NCBI RefSeq assembly: GCF_036884275.1
Contig: NZ_CP145607.1
Span: 1,971,001 to 2,035,000, forward strand
Reading direction: 5' to 3'
Length of the DNA: 64,000 nt
Source: Sphingomonas kaistensis
Lineage (GTDB): Bacteria > Pseudomonadota > Alphaproteobacteria > Sphingomonadales > Sphingomonadaceae
A program made the translations under genes and the position numbers. Shown here piece after piece: positions 45,885 through 56,406 of this stretch. The notes beneath the pieces were generated by a model. The model worked only from the letters and a program-made list of their open reading frames with translations, did no database searches and was not told the DNA's origin. Numbering within the stretch: position 1 is the first letter of the stretch; the number at the start of each line of letters is the position of its first letter.

Positions 45885-46328
45885 ATGAACGAATTGCTGC
45901 TGGTCGTTCGCATCGCGGGACAACGGGTCGCGCTGCCCGCCGCGCGGATCGAAAGCGTGGTCGAGCTGGATACCTTGATCCCGGTGCCGCGCGCGGCCGA
46001 TCATGTCGCGGGGCTGTCGGCGCTGCGCAGCCGGGTGCTCACCGTCATCTGCTGCCGCCGTTCGCTCGGCCTTTCGATGCCCGAACGGACCGACGGCATC
46101 CTCGAAGCGGCGGTCACCGAAGTCGACGGCCATCATTATGCGCTGATCGTCGACGGGGTCGAGGACGTCCTGACGGCGACCAGCGACTCCGCGCCGGTGC
46201 GTGCCGCCATGAGTGAGGGGTGGGAGCGGGTGTCTTCCGGTATGATCGAGACCGAGGAAGGCGCGATGCTGCTGCTGGACGTCGAAAGCCTTGTCACCGG
46301 GCCAGACTTCGCCCGCCAGGCGGCGTGA
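45885..46328 (+). CDS. cheW: Chemotaxis coupling protein CheW
   Basis: 147 residues, beginning directly after the cheA stop. One CheW domain (LLVVRIAGQRVALPAARIES, HVAGLSALRSRVLTVI, GHHYALIVDGVEDVL) which couples receptors to CheA. The middle strand has a Cys-rich VICCRRSLG in place of the usual GxxxPVVDLR segment. Operon member. Confidence 0.9.
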   Translation: MNELLLVVRIAGQRVALPAARIESVVELDTLIPVPRAADHVAGLSALRSRVLTVICCRRSLGLSMPERTDGILEAAVTEVDGHHYALIVDGVEDVLTATSDSAPVRAAMSEGWERVSSGMIETEEGAMLLLDVESLVTGPDFARQAA

Positions 46329-46393
46329 GAACCTTTTTTAACGCTTGGCCGCCTATAACGCTTTCAATCACTTAACGTCAGGACCCAGGAACG

Positions 46394-46771
46394 GTGTCTA
46401 GTCCCATGAAGACCTGTCTTATCGTCGACGATTCCAAGGTCATCCGAAAGGTTGCCCGCCACATCCTTGAAACGCTCGAGTTTACGGTGGAGGAAGCCGG
46501 CGACGGCCGCGAAGCGCTGGATCGCTGCGAAGCCTCGATGCCCGACGTCGTGCTGCTCGACTGGAACATGCCGGTGATGAGCGGCATGGAGTTTCTGAAG
46601 CTCCTTCGCCAGCGCGGCCACGAAGACCAGCCCAAGGTCGTTTTCTGCACCACCGAAAACGACATGCCGCACATCCGCGCGGCGCTTGAGGCCGGGGCGG
46701 ACGAATATGTGATGAAGCCGTTCGACCGCGAAACGCTGCACATCAAGCTTCAGCTCGTCGGCGTCGCCTGA
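46394..46771 (+). CDS. cheY: Single-domain response regulator CheY
   Basis: 125 residues. GTG 46394 has AGGA three bases upstream; ATG 46406 is a possible alternative. Receiver domain with acidic pair in CLIVDDSKVIRK, phosphorylated Asp in VVLLDWNMPVMSG, Thr in FCTTENDM and Lys in EYVMKPFD. It carries the CheA phosphate to a motor or other target. The absence of flagellar genes in the window leaves the output unknown. Confidence 0.92.
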   Translation: MSSPMKTCLIVDDSKVIRKVARHILETLEFTVEEAGDGREALDRCEASMPDVVLLDWNMPVMSGMEFLKLLRQRGHEDQPKVVFCTTENDMPHIRAALEAGADEYVMKPFDRETLHIKLQLVGVA

Positions 46772-46783
46772 GGTTTCTGACCC

Positions 46784-47881
46784 GTGGCTCCGGCGCTCGC
46801 CCGACAGAACGCGGCGTCGCCGCCCGGCCGGCGCAACATCCGGTTGATGATCGTCGACGATTCGGTGGTCGCTCGCGCCGTGCTGACCCGGATGGTCGAA
46901 TTGGGCGGCGGAATCGAGATTGCGGCGGTCGCCGGCACGGCCGAAGACGCCGTCGAAGCGCTCGCCCACGTTTCGGTCGACGTCATCCTGCTCGATCTTG
47001 AGATGCCGGGGGCAGGGGGGCTCGACAAACTGCCCGAGATCATCGCCACCGCCCGCGGCGCGCGCGTGCTGGTTGTCTCGAGCCTGGCCGAGGATGGCGC
47101 GGCGGCGACCGTCGCCGCCTTGGCCGCAGGCGCCGCGGATACGCTGCTGAAACCCGGTACCGGCCGCATCCAGGGGCGCTTTGCCGATATACTGATGGCC
47201 AAGATCCGTGCGCTCGGAGAAGCCGAGGCCAATCCGCCCGCACCGGCCCGGCCCGTGCCGATGGCCTCGCTGCGCGCCATGAGCGTCGAACCGCTGTCGC
47301 TGCTCGCGATCGGCGCTTCCACGGGCGGCATCCATGCCCTTGGCCGCTTTTTCAGCCAGCTCCCGCCGCGGATCGGAGCGCCGATCCTGGTCACCCAGCA
47401 CCTTCCCGTGCCTTTCATGGATGTATTCACCCGGCAGCTCGCCACCGCCGCCGGCCGCCCGGCGAGTATTGCGGTGGAAGGCGCAGCCCTGGTCGCCGAC
47501 GAAATACTGATCGCGCCGGGCGACGCGCATCTCTCGGTCGAAGCCGGACGCGGCGGAGCGCTGCACGTCCACCTCCAGCGGGGCCGCGCCGCCAGCGGCT
47601 GCCTGCCGAGCGTCGATCCGATGCTCGCGTCGGTCGCGCGGCTGCGCCTTCCGGGCGCGGTGGCGGTGATCCTGTCCGGCATGGGGCGCGACGGGGTGGA
47701 AGGCGCCGCCGAACTGGTCGCGGCGGGCGGTTCGATCCTGGTGCAGGACGAAGCCACCTGCGCCGTCTGGGGCATGCCCAAGGCGATCGCGGATGCCGGC
47801 CTTGCCGCCGCCATCCTCCCCCCCGACAAGCTTGCCCGTCGTGTCGCGTCCCGGATCGGCCAGTGTCATGCAGATAAGTGA
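46784..47881 (+). CDS. cheB: Chemotaxis methylesterase/deamidase CheB
   Basis: 365 residues from GTG 46784. Receiver domain (LMIVDDSVVARAVL, VILLDLEMPGAGG) joined to the methylesterase with catalytic Ser in IGASTGGIHAL, His in VTQHLPVPFM, and Asp in SGMGRDGVEGA. It removes methyl groups from receptors when phosphorylated. Overlaps cheR by 14 bases. Confidence 0.93.
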   Translation: MAPALARQNAASPPGRRNIRLMIVDDSVVARAVLTRMVELGGGIEIAAVAGTAEDAVEALAHVSVDVILLDLEMPGAGGLDKLPEIIATARGARVLVVSSLAEDGAAATVAALAAGAADTLLKPGTGRIQGRFADILMAKIRALGEAEANPPAPARPVPMASLRAMSVEPLSLLAIGASTGGIHALGRFFSQLPPRIGAPILVTQHLPVPFMDVFTRQLATAAGRPASIAVEGAALVADEILIAPGDAHLSVEAGRGGALHVHLQRGRAASGCLPSVDPMLASVARLRLPGAVAVILSGMGRDGVEGAAELVAAGGSILVQDEATCAVWGMPKAIADAGLAAAILPPDKLARRVASRIGQCHADK

Positions 47882-48704
47882 TTCCAGCTCGCGCATCCTC
47901 GCCGGCCTGCTCGAGGCGAGAACCGGCCAGCAGCTGACCATGAGCCGCCGCTGGCGCCTCGAAACGGCCTTGTCGCAGCTGCTTCGCGAACGCGGAATCG
48001 CCAGCATCGATGAACTCATCACCATTCTCGTCATGGGCCGCGAGCCCAGTCTCTCGACCCGCGTGGTGGAGGCCCTGCTGAACAACGAAACCTATTTCTT
48101 CCGCGATCGCTTGCCGTTCGACCTGATCAAGTCCGCCGCGCTTCCGGTGCTGGCCCGTCGCCGCGAAGCGACGCGAACCCTGCGCATCTGGTCGGCGGGC
48201 TGCTCGGCCGGGCAAGAGGTCTACAGCCTCGCCATGCTGTTCGCCGAAGATCCCGCCACATGGGCCGGCTGGACGATCGACATCCTCGGCACCGACGTCA
48301 GCGAAACCATGGTGAGTCGCGCCCGCGACGGCACCTATACGCAATTCGAGGTGCAGCGCGGCCTTGGCATCCAGCAGATGATCCGCTGGTTCGAAGAAGG
48401 CGCCGGCGGTTGGCGCGCGTCCGAAGCGCTGCGAAAATCGGTCCGCTTTCAGGTACACAACCTGCTCGAGCCCGCCGTCCATCCCGGCCGCTTCGATCTC
48501 ATCCTGTGCCGCAACGTGCTGCTCTATCTCAATGAAAGCACACGCAAAAAGGCGTTCGACCGCCTGTCCTCTGCACTTGCGCCCGACGGCTGGCTGATGC
48601 TGGGCGCAGGGGAAACCGTGATCGGCCAGGCACCAACCCTTGAAGCCGATCGTGACATGCGCGGCCTGTATCGCCACCGGGATTCCTCGGCCAAAGCCGC
48701 CTGA
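47868..48704 (+). CDS. cheR: Chemotaxis receptor methyltransferase CheR
   Basis: 278 residues from ATG 47868. N-terminal helical domain, then LLNNETYFFRDRLPF, SAGCSAGQEVYSLAM (SAM-binding motif I region), ILGTDVSETMVSRARDG and DLILCRNVLLYL. It methylates glutamates on receptors. Last gene of the chemotaxis operon; the amidase follows on the same strand. Confidence 0.94.
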   Translation: MQISDSSSRILAGLLEARTGQQLTMSRRWRLETALSQLLRERGIASIDELITILVMGREPSLSTRVVEALLNNETYFFRDRLPFDLIKSAALPVLARRREATRTLRIWSAGCSAGQEVYSLAMLFAEDPATWAGWTIDILGTDVSETMVSRARDGTYTQFEVQRGLGIQQMIRWFEEGAGGWRASEALRKSVRFQVHNLLEPAVHPGRFDLILCRNVLLYLNESTRKKAFDRLSSALAPDGWLMLGAGETVIGQAPTLEADRDMRGLYRHRDSSAKAA

Positions 48705-48743
48705 GCAATTCGGCGCTTGACGGGCGCGGTCGCGCCCTGTCGG

Positions 48744-49442
48744 ATGCGGGCCGTGGACGCCATTTCTCGCCCATCCCCCAATCATGACGAGCGCGCCGCG
48801 CCGATCAGCATGATCGTGCTGCACTATACCGGCATGCCGACCTGCGAAGACGCGCTGGATCGTCTTTGTTCGTCCGAAGCCAAGGTATCGGCGCATTACT
48901 GCCTCGATGAAGACGGCACGCTCTACAGCCTCGTCCCCGAAGAACGCCGCGCCTGGCACGCGGGCAAAAGCTACTGGCGTGGCATCCGCGACATCAACAG
49001 CGCGAGCATCGGGATCGAGATCGTAAATCCGGGCCACGAATTCGGCTACCGGCCCTTTCCCGACGAGCAGATGGCGACACTCATTCCACTGGTTGCCGGG
49101 ATCAAGGACCGGCACGGGATCGGCCGCGGCAACGTTGTCGGCCATTCCGACATCGCCCCGACCCGAAAGGAAGACCCGGGCGAACTGTTCCCGTGGGATG
49201 CGCTGGCCAAACGCCGGCTCGCGCTGCCCAGCCCGACCCGCAACCTCATCGATCCCTACTGGTCCGACGCTGCCTTTCTGCTGGCCCTTGAACGCTTCGG
49301 CTATGACGTCACCGACAGCTGGAAAGCGGTGATCGCGTTCCAGCGCCGTTTCCGCCCGGACCGGATTGACGGCATCATCGACGGCGAATGCCGCGCTAAG
49401 CTCCTCGCTTTGCTCCTGCCGCGGCCACAGGGCGAGCCGTGA
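48744..49442 (+). CDS. N-acetylmuramoyl-L-alanine amidase (Amidase_2, AmiD-like)
   Basis: 232 residues from ATG 48744; the frame is open from TTG 48717. Zinc ligands are the His of MIVLHYTG, the His in EERRAWHAGKSYWRG and the ligands of VVGHSDIAPTRKEDPG. A peptidoglycan-binding helical domain follows at the C-terminus (FLLALERFGYDVT, VIAFQRRFRPDRIDG). It cleaves the muramoyl-peptide bond in cell-wall recycling. No signal peptide is seen, so it is an AmiD/AmpD-like cytoplasmic or anhydro-muropeptide enzyme. Confidence 0.88.
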   Translation: MRAVDAISRPSPNHDERAAPISMIVLHYTGMPTCEDALDRLCSSEAKVSAHYCLDEDGTLYSLVPEERRAWHAGKSYWRGIRDINSASIGIEIVNPGHEFGYRPFPDEQMATLIPLVAGIKDRHGIGRGNVVGHSDIAPTRKEDPGELFPWDALAKRRLALPSPTRNLIDPYWSDAAFLLALERFGYDVTDSWKAVIAFQRRFRPDRIDGIIDGECRAKLLALLLPRPQGEP

Positions 49443-49520
49443 CCCGCTAGGCAAAGGCCGCCCGAACGACTATCTGGCGCGCAACCCCTTACCGCCAAGA
49501 ACACAAGGAAACGCGACCCC

Positions 49521-51200
<1,680 letters not shown>

Positions 51201-51207
51201 ACCGTTC

Positions 51208-51260
51208 GGACTGCTCCGCACCGAGTCAAATCGGCGCGGAGCAGTCCCTTTCTCACTCTT
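51208..51260 (+). terminator. Long hairpin after ettA
   Basis: GGACTGCTCCGC (51208-51219) pairs with GCGGAGCAGTCC (51236-51247), with CCGA/TCGG extending the inner stem around GTCAAA; CTTTCTCACTCTTT follows. This is the likely end of the ettA transcript, and the alaS promoter should lie beyond it. Confidence 0.75.
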
Positions 51261-51295
51261 TCGCAGCGCAGCATGGCCGTGATAGAGGCCCGCCC

Positions 51296-53950
51296 ATGAC
51301 CTCGACCAACGATATTCGCCGTTCCTTCCTCGACTATTTCGAGAACGCCGGACACAGCCGCCAGCCGTCCGCCCCGCTGGTGCCGCAGAACGATCCCACG
51401 CTGATGTTCGTCAATGCGGGCATGGTCCCGTTCAAGAACGTCTTCACGGGGTTGGAGACTCGCCCGTACAGCACCGCGGCCTCCTCGCAGAAGTGCGTCC
51501 GCGCCGGCGGCAAGCACAACGATCTCGACAATGTCGGCTACACCGCGCGGCATCACACTTTCTTCGAGATGCTCGGCAATTTCTCGTTCGGCGATTATTT
51601 CAAGGATCGCGCGATCGAGCTCGCCTGGACGCTGCTGACCCGCGAATGGGGGCTCGACAAGGACCGGCTGACGGTCACCGTCTATCACACCGACGACGAG
51701 GCGGCCTTGCTGTGGAAGCGCATCGCCGGCCTTCCCGACGAGCGGATCATCCGCATCGCGACCAAGGACAATTTCTGGGCGATGGGTCCGGACGGTCCGT
51801 CAGGTCCGTGCAGCGAGATCTTCTTCGATCACGGCGACCACATTCCCGGCGGCCCCCCGGGCAGCCCCGACGAGGACGGCGATCGCTTCGTCGAGATCTG
51901 GAACCTCGTCTTCATGCAGCACCTGCAGGAAAACGACGTCATCGTCTCCGCCCTGCCCAAGCCGTCGATCGACACCGGCATGGGGCTGGAGCGAGTCGCG
52001 GCCGTGCTGCAGGGCGTGCACGACAATTACGACACCGACACCTTCAAAGCGCTGATCCACGCCTCGGAAGAATTGACCCGCACGCGCGCCGAGGGCGAGC
52101 AGATGGCCTCGCACCGGGTCATCGCCGATCACCTGCGCTCCTGCTCCTTCCTGATCGCCGACGGCGTCCTTCCGGCCAACGAGGGCCGCGGCTACGTCCT
52201 GCGCCGGATCATGCGCCGCGCCATGCGACACGCGCACCTGCTGGGCGCGTCCGAGCCGCTGATGCACCGCCTGGTCCCGGCGCTGTCGGCCGAGATGGGC
52301 GCCGCCTATCCGGAGCTGATCCGTGCCCAGCCGCTGATCGAGGCGACGCTGCGCCAGGAGGAAACTCGTTTCCGTCAGACGCTGTCCAATGGCCTGCGCC
52401 TGCTTGACGAAGCCACCGCCGGAATGGGCGAAGGCGGCACGCTTCCGGGCGAAACGGCTTTCAAGCTCTACGACACCTACGGCTTCCCCTACGACCTGAC
52501 CGAGGACGCACTTCGCGCACAGGGACAGAACGTCGACCGTGCCGGCTTCGACGCCGCGATGGCCGAGCAGAAGGCCCGCGCCCGCGCCGCCTGGAAAGGC
52601 TCGGGCCAGGCCGCGTCGGACGAGGTCTGGTTCGATCTTGCCGAAGAACATGGGGCGACCGAATTCACCGGTTATGCCGGTCATGATGGCGAAGGCGTCG
52701 TCCTCGCCATCGTCCGCGACGGCGCCAAGGCCGATCAGGCCGGCGAGGGTGAGGAAGTGCAGCTGCTCCTCAACCAGACGCCGTTCTACGCAGAAAGCGG
52801 CGGCCAGGTCGGCGACGCCGGAAAACTGACCACTCTCAACGGCTTCGAAGCGGACGTTCAGGATACCTCGAAGCAGCTCGGCAAGCTGCATCTGCTGCGC
52901 ACCAAGGTCGCCAAGGGTTCGCTCAGGGTCGGGGAGACGGTCACTCAGAAGGTGGACGAAGAGCGCCGCCGCGCCATCCGCGCCAACCATAGCGCCACCC
53001 ACCTGCTGCACGCCGCGCTGCGCCATCGCCTGGGTGCGCATGTGACGCAAAAGGGGAGTCTGGTCGCGCCCGACCGCCTGCGCTTCGACTTCGCGCACAA
53101 CAGCGCGCTCAGCCCGGACGACATCGCCGCGATCGAGGCCGAGGTGAATGCGCATATCCGCCACAACCAGCCGGTCACGACCCGCTTGATGAGCCCGGAC
53201 GAGGCGATTGCCGAGGGCGCGATGGCGCTGTTCGGCGAGAAATACGGCGACGAGGTCCGCGTGCTGTCGATGGGCCTCGAGGATGGCGGCACTTACAGCG
53301 TCGAGCTGTGCGGCGGCACCCACGTCAACGCGCTGGGCGATATCGCCTTGTTCAAGATCGTCTCGGAAAGCGCGGTCTCGAGCGGTGTGCGGCGGATCGA
53401 GGCGCTGACCGGCGAGGGCGCCCGCCAATGGCTGATCGACCGCGACAACCGCCTCCGCGCCATTGCCGCCAGCCTCAAGGCGTCGCCCGACGAAGCCCCG
53501 CAACGCGTCGCTTCGATGGCGGAGCAAATTCGCCGTCTCGAACGCGAACTCGCCGATGCCAAGCGCCAGATCGCGCTCGGCGGCGGCTCCGGCGGCGACG
53601 CTAGCGGTCCGGAGGACATTGCCGGCGTCAAGTTCCTCGGCAGGGTGGTCGAGGGGCTCGACCCCAAGGGCCTGCGCGGCGAAGTCGACGCGATGAAGAA
53701 GCAGCTCGGCAGCGGTGCGGCGGCGTTGATTGCGGTCAACGACGGCCGTGCCTCGGTCGCTGCTGGCGTCACCGACGATATTCTGGGTCAGGTGAGCGCG
53801 GTCGATCTCGTCAAGGCGGCGGTCGCGGCGCTCGGCGGGCAGGGCGGGGGCGGTCGTCCCGACATGGCGCAGGGCGGCGGTCCGGACGGCGCCAAGGCAC
53901 AGGACGCGCTGACCGCCATCCGCGAAACGCTGGCGAAGGTGGCGGCCTAG
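51296..53950 (+). CDS. alaS: Alanyl-tRNA synthetase
   Basis: 884 residues, full length. Aminoacylation domain ([40 protein letters not shown] region), the editing domain with [12 protein letters not shown] and CGGTHV zinc ligands, and a C-terminal oligomerisation domain with a DHHA1-like end. Alignment is not possible here but all blocks are present. It is convergent with the antiporter gene, with a four-base overlap. Confidence 0.97.
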   Translation: MTSTNDIRRSFLDYFENAGHSRQPSAPLVPQNDPTLMFVNAGMVPFKNVFTGLETRPYSTAASSQKCVRAGGKHNDLDNVGYTARHHTFFEMLGNFSFGDYFKDRAIELAWTLLTREWGLDKDRLTVTVYHTDDEAALLWKRIAGLPDERIIRIATKDNFWAMGPDGPSGPCSEIFFDHGDHIPGGPPGSPDEDGDRFVEIWNLVFMQHLQENDVIVSALPKPSIDTGMGLERVAAVLQGVHDNYDTDTFKALIHASEELTRTRAEGEQMASHRVIADHLRSCSFLIADGVLPANEGRGYVLRRIMRRAMRHAHLLGASEPLMHRLVPALSAEMGAAYPELIRAQPLIEATLRQEETRFRQTLSNGLRLLDEATAGMGEGGTLPGETAFKLYDTYGFPYDLTEDALRAQGQNVDRAGFDAAMAEQKARARAAWKGSGQAASDEVWFDLAEEHGATEFTGYAGHDGEGVVLAIVRDGAKADQAGEGEEVQLLLNQTPFYAESGGQVGDAGKLTTLNGFEADVQDTSKQLGKLHLLRTKVAKGSLRVGETVTQKVDEERRRAIRANHSATHLLHAALRHRLGAHVTQKGSLVAPDRLRFDFAHNSALSPDDIAAIEAEVNAHIRHNQPVTTRLMSPDEAIAEGAMALFGEKYGDEVRVLSMGLEDGGTYSVELCGGTHVNALGDIALFKIVSESAVSSGVRRIEALTGEGARQWLIDRDNRLRAIAASLKASPDEAPQRVASMAEQIRRLERELADAKRQIALGGGSGGDASGPEDIAGVKFLGRVVEGLDPKGLRGEVDAMKKQLGSGAAALIAVNDGRASVAAGVTDDILGQVSAVDLVKAAVAALGGQGGGGRPDMAQGGGPDGAKAQDALTAIRETLAKVAA

Positions 53951-55680
53951 CGCCGTCGGCCGAGCGCCGGCTCCTCGGCCAGCTGGCCTGCTTCGCGGAT
54001 CTGGGCCCGGAGCTGGCTGCGCTTTTCGTGGATGGAGGCGATCACCGGCCCCATCGCGACGCCGATGTCGACCAGCACGGCCTCGCTGATCTGGAGCGAG
54101 CCTTCCATCGTTTCGGGCACCGCATCGGTCGCGCCCGCCTTGTAGAGCTGCGCTGCATGTTGGCCGTCGCGGGCGCGGGCGACGACGGTGAGATCGGGGC
54201 AGGCGGCCCTGACTTCGCGCGACAGGCGGACCGTCAGCACGGGATCGTCCATCGTCAGCACCAGCGCGGCCGAGTCGCACAGCCCGAACCGCTCCACCGC
54301 ATCGCCGCGGGCGACATCGCCGAAGATGACCTTGTACCCCTGCTCGCGAGCACTCGCCACGCAATCGATGTCGCCATCGACTGCGAAGTAGGGGCGGCCG
54401 TGCTCCGCCATCATGTCCGCAACGATCCGCCCAACCCGGCCGAACCCGAAGATCAGCGTCACGCCGCTCGTATCGGATACCCCGCTCGCCAGGGCCTGCG
54501 GATCGACGCGCCGAGCCATTCTCCGCCCCGCCGCGGCAAGCAGCGGGGTGAGGGTAAGGCCGAAGGCTGTCACCAGAGTCCAGAAGGCTGCGGTCGACGC
54601 GCTGACCACGCCTGCCGCAAGAGCGCTGGCCAGCACGATCAGGGTCAATTCGGACGGGCTGGCCATGAGCAGGCCGGTTTCCACCGCGGTGCCACGCCGA
54701 TTCTTTCGCCAGCGCAAGAGGGAGAAGATAACGAGCGCCTTGACGATCAGCACCAGCGCCGTGGCGACGATCAGTTGTGGCCAGACGGCAAGCACTTCGG
54801 CGAGGTCCAGCCGCATACCGACCGTGATGAGGAAGATGCCGAGCGCCAGTCCGCGCAACGGCGCGGTGATGACCTCGACTTCGGCATGATAGTCGGTCTC
54901 GGCGATTAGCAGGCCGGCGATCAGCGCGCCCAGCACGGCGCCAAGGCCGACCGATCCGGTGGCGAGGCTTGCCAGCATGACCACGAGCAGGCTGATGGCG
55001 AGAAACAGTTCGGGGCTCTTGGTCCGCGCCGCCTGCGCGAAAAGCCGCCACAACAGGAAGCGCCCGATCAGCAGCAATGCACCGATGACGAGGATACCGC
55101 CGAGCAGGACCTGGAGAAGCGCGTCGGGACTGCTTTTGGCGTCCAGCACGAGAAGCAACGGGACGAGGCTGAGGTCCTGAAGCAGCAGGATCGCCAAGGC
55201 GATCTGACCGGTGGTGCTGGCCGTGCCGGCGAGTGGCATGACGAGCGCGGTCGAACTCATCGCCAGCGCGAGGCCGAGGATGGCCGCGGCAGGTGCGGAC
55301 AGCCCCAGCCCGAACAGCAGGCCAAGCCCGAGCAGGAAACCCGTCACCATCATCTGCAGCCCGCCAAGGCCGAAGACCTTGCCCCGCATCGCCCACAGGC
55401 GGCGAAAGCTCAGTTCGAGCCCGATCCCGAAGAGCAGCATCAGGATGCCGATTTCGGCAAAGGGTTCGATCCGCTCGCGATCGGTGATCGTGATGGAAGC
55501 GAGCCACGGGTGATCGCCCGCCAACGCGCCGAGTCCTGCGGGGCCGATCGTTGCGCCGACCAGAATGAAGCCGATCACCGGCGAGATCCGGATGCGGGCG
55601 AACGCCGGGATGACGACCCCGGCCGCGCCCAGGATCACCAATGCATCGTGAAACCCCTGACCGCCCAATTCCCCTGCCAT
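53947..55680 (-). CDS. Cation:proton antiporter, CPA2 family (KefB/YbaL-like) with TrkA-N domain
   Basis: 577 residues from ATG 55680. Twelve or more membrane helices ([42 protein letters not shown]) and a C-terminal Rossmann TrkA-N domain with [20 protein letters not shown] near residue 415 and a DGDIDC motif. It is a potassium/proton antiporter probably gated by NAD(H). The gene order, facing alaS, gives no functional hint. Confidence 0.92.
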   Translation of the reverse strand: MAGELGGQGFHDALVILGAAGVVIPAFARIRISPVIGFILVGATIGPAGLGALAGDHPWLASITITDRERIEPFAEIGILMLLFGIGLELSFRRLWAMRGKVFGLGGLQMMVTGFLLGLGLLFGLGLSAPAAAILGLALAMSSTALVMPLAGTASTTGQIALAILLLQDLSLVPLLLVLDAKSSPDALLQVLLGGILVIGALLLIGRFLLWRLFAQAARTKSPELFLAISLLVVMLASLATGSVGLGAVLGALIAGLLIAETDYHAEVEVITAPLRGLALGIFLITVGMRLDLAEVLAVWPQLIVATALVLIVKALVIFSLLRWRKNRRGTAVETGLLMASPSELTLIVLASALAAGVVSASTAAFWTLVTAFGLTLTPLLAAAGRRMARRVDPQALASGVSDTSGVTLIFGFGRVGRIVADMMAEHGRPYFAVDGDIDCVASAREQGYKVIFGDVARGDAVERFGLCDSAALVLTMDDPVLTVRLSREVRAACPDLTVVARARDGQHAAQLYKAGATDAVPETMEGSLQISEAVLVDIGVAMGPVIASIHEKRSQLRAQIREAGQLAEEPALGRRR

Positions 55681-55766
55681 GACGGTCCTTGTGCCGTAGC
55701 AGGGAGGGGGAGCCAAGTCAGACGACCGGTCGTTCGAGGGAATTATTGCAAGACAGGAGCAAGCTG

Positions 55767-55976
55767 ATGGCAGAAAAGACGTTCAAGGCCGGTGACAAGG
55801 TGAGTTGGTCGAGCCACGGCGGGACCGCGCATGGCAAGGTCGTCAAAAAGCTGACCAGCGCGACCGATATCAAAGGCCATCACGTAGCGGCGACCAAGGA
55901 CAATCCTGAATATCTGGTCGAGACCGAGGATGGCAAGCAAGCCGCTCACAAACCGGGTTCGCTCAAGAAAGCCTGA
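55767..55976 (+). CDS. DUF2945 (hypervirulence-associated TUDOR-domain) protein
   Basis: 69 residues from ATG 55767 with AGGAGC as ribosome site. It starts KTFKAGDKVSWSSHGGTAHG and includes ATKDNPEYLVETEDGKQA and a Lys-rich end. The family is small, soluble and of unknown function. It stands alone between the antiporter and a 430-base gene-poor stretch. Confidence 0.87.
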   Translation: MAEKTFKAGDKVSWSSHGGTAHGKVVKKLTSATDIKGHHVAATKDNPEYLVETEDGKQAAHKPGSLKKA

Positions 55977-56100
55977 TATTGTGGATTTCGCGTCCCGCCA
56001 TCCCAAGCGCGGCGAGACGTGAAAGGGCATCAAGGCCTTTCATCACGCATAAGCGAATCGCCTAGCGCCTATCGCAATCCTGTAGAATTTCCCTGCACCA

Positions 56101-56141
56101 AAAGCAGATGCGCGCCGCAACCGAAGTTGCGACGCGCATCA
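56101..56141 (-). terminator. Intrinsic terminator of the leftward small transcript
   Basis: On the minus strand GATGCGCGTCGCAAC pairs with GTTGCGGCGCGCATC (one mismatch) around TTCG, a UNCG-type tetraloop, then TGCTTTTGG. It lies 38 bases beyond the stop of the 20-residue frame at 56179-56241. Confidence 0.8.
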
Positions 56142-56178
56142 AAACTTGCGATTTTAGCTAGCTAAAACCGAGGCTTGC

Positions 56179-56241
56179 TTAGCCGCGGCCGCCGGTGCTC
56201 GCAGCGCCCGAGCCGAGCAGCCAGTTCCAGAAATTCCACAT
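56179..56241 (-). CDS. Probable 20-residue small protein
   Basis: The stretch 55977-56406 has no longer gene. Within it, read leftwards, an ATG with GGGAG eight bases upstream opens a 20-codon frame: start MWNFWNWLLGSG, then Gly/Ala/Ser-rich, ending GGRG. The Trp-rich front could dip into the membrane. A strong terminator follows. These parts (ribosome site, short frame, terminator) make a complete small transcription unit upstream of nothing else. No family is recognised, and the frame could instead be the leader of a small RNA. Confidence 0.5.
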   Translation of the reverse strand: MWNFWNWLLGSGAASTGGRG

Positions 56242-56406
56242 GGTCCAGCTCCCTGTTGTGCGACGACGACTCGTCGCTGTGAAGCCAGTATTAACCTTAA
56301 TCGAAACGGTTAGCAAACGATTAGCCATCTTCATTAGCTATATGTTCGCGCACGCGCAAAGACCCGCGTGCCAGTAGTTGTTCGAAACTATTAAGAGAGG
56401 TTGGTC

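Noticed and set aside
51800-55507. A 1235-codon frame on the minus strand across alaS and the antiporter
   Set aside because: It is antisense to alaS and out of frame with the antiporter, with no recognisable domain; the two real genes explain the region.
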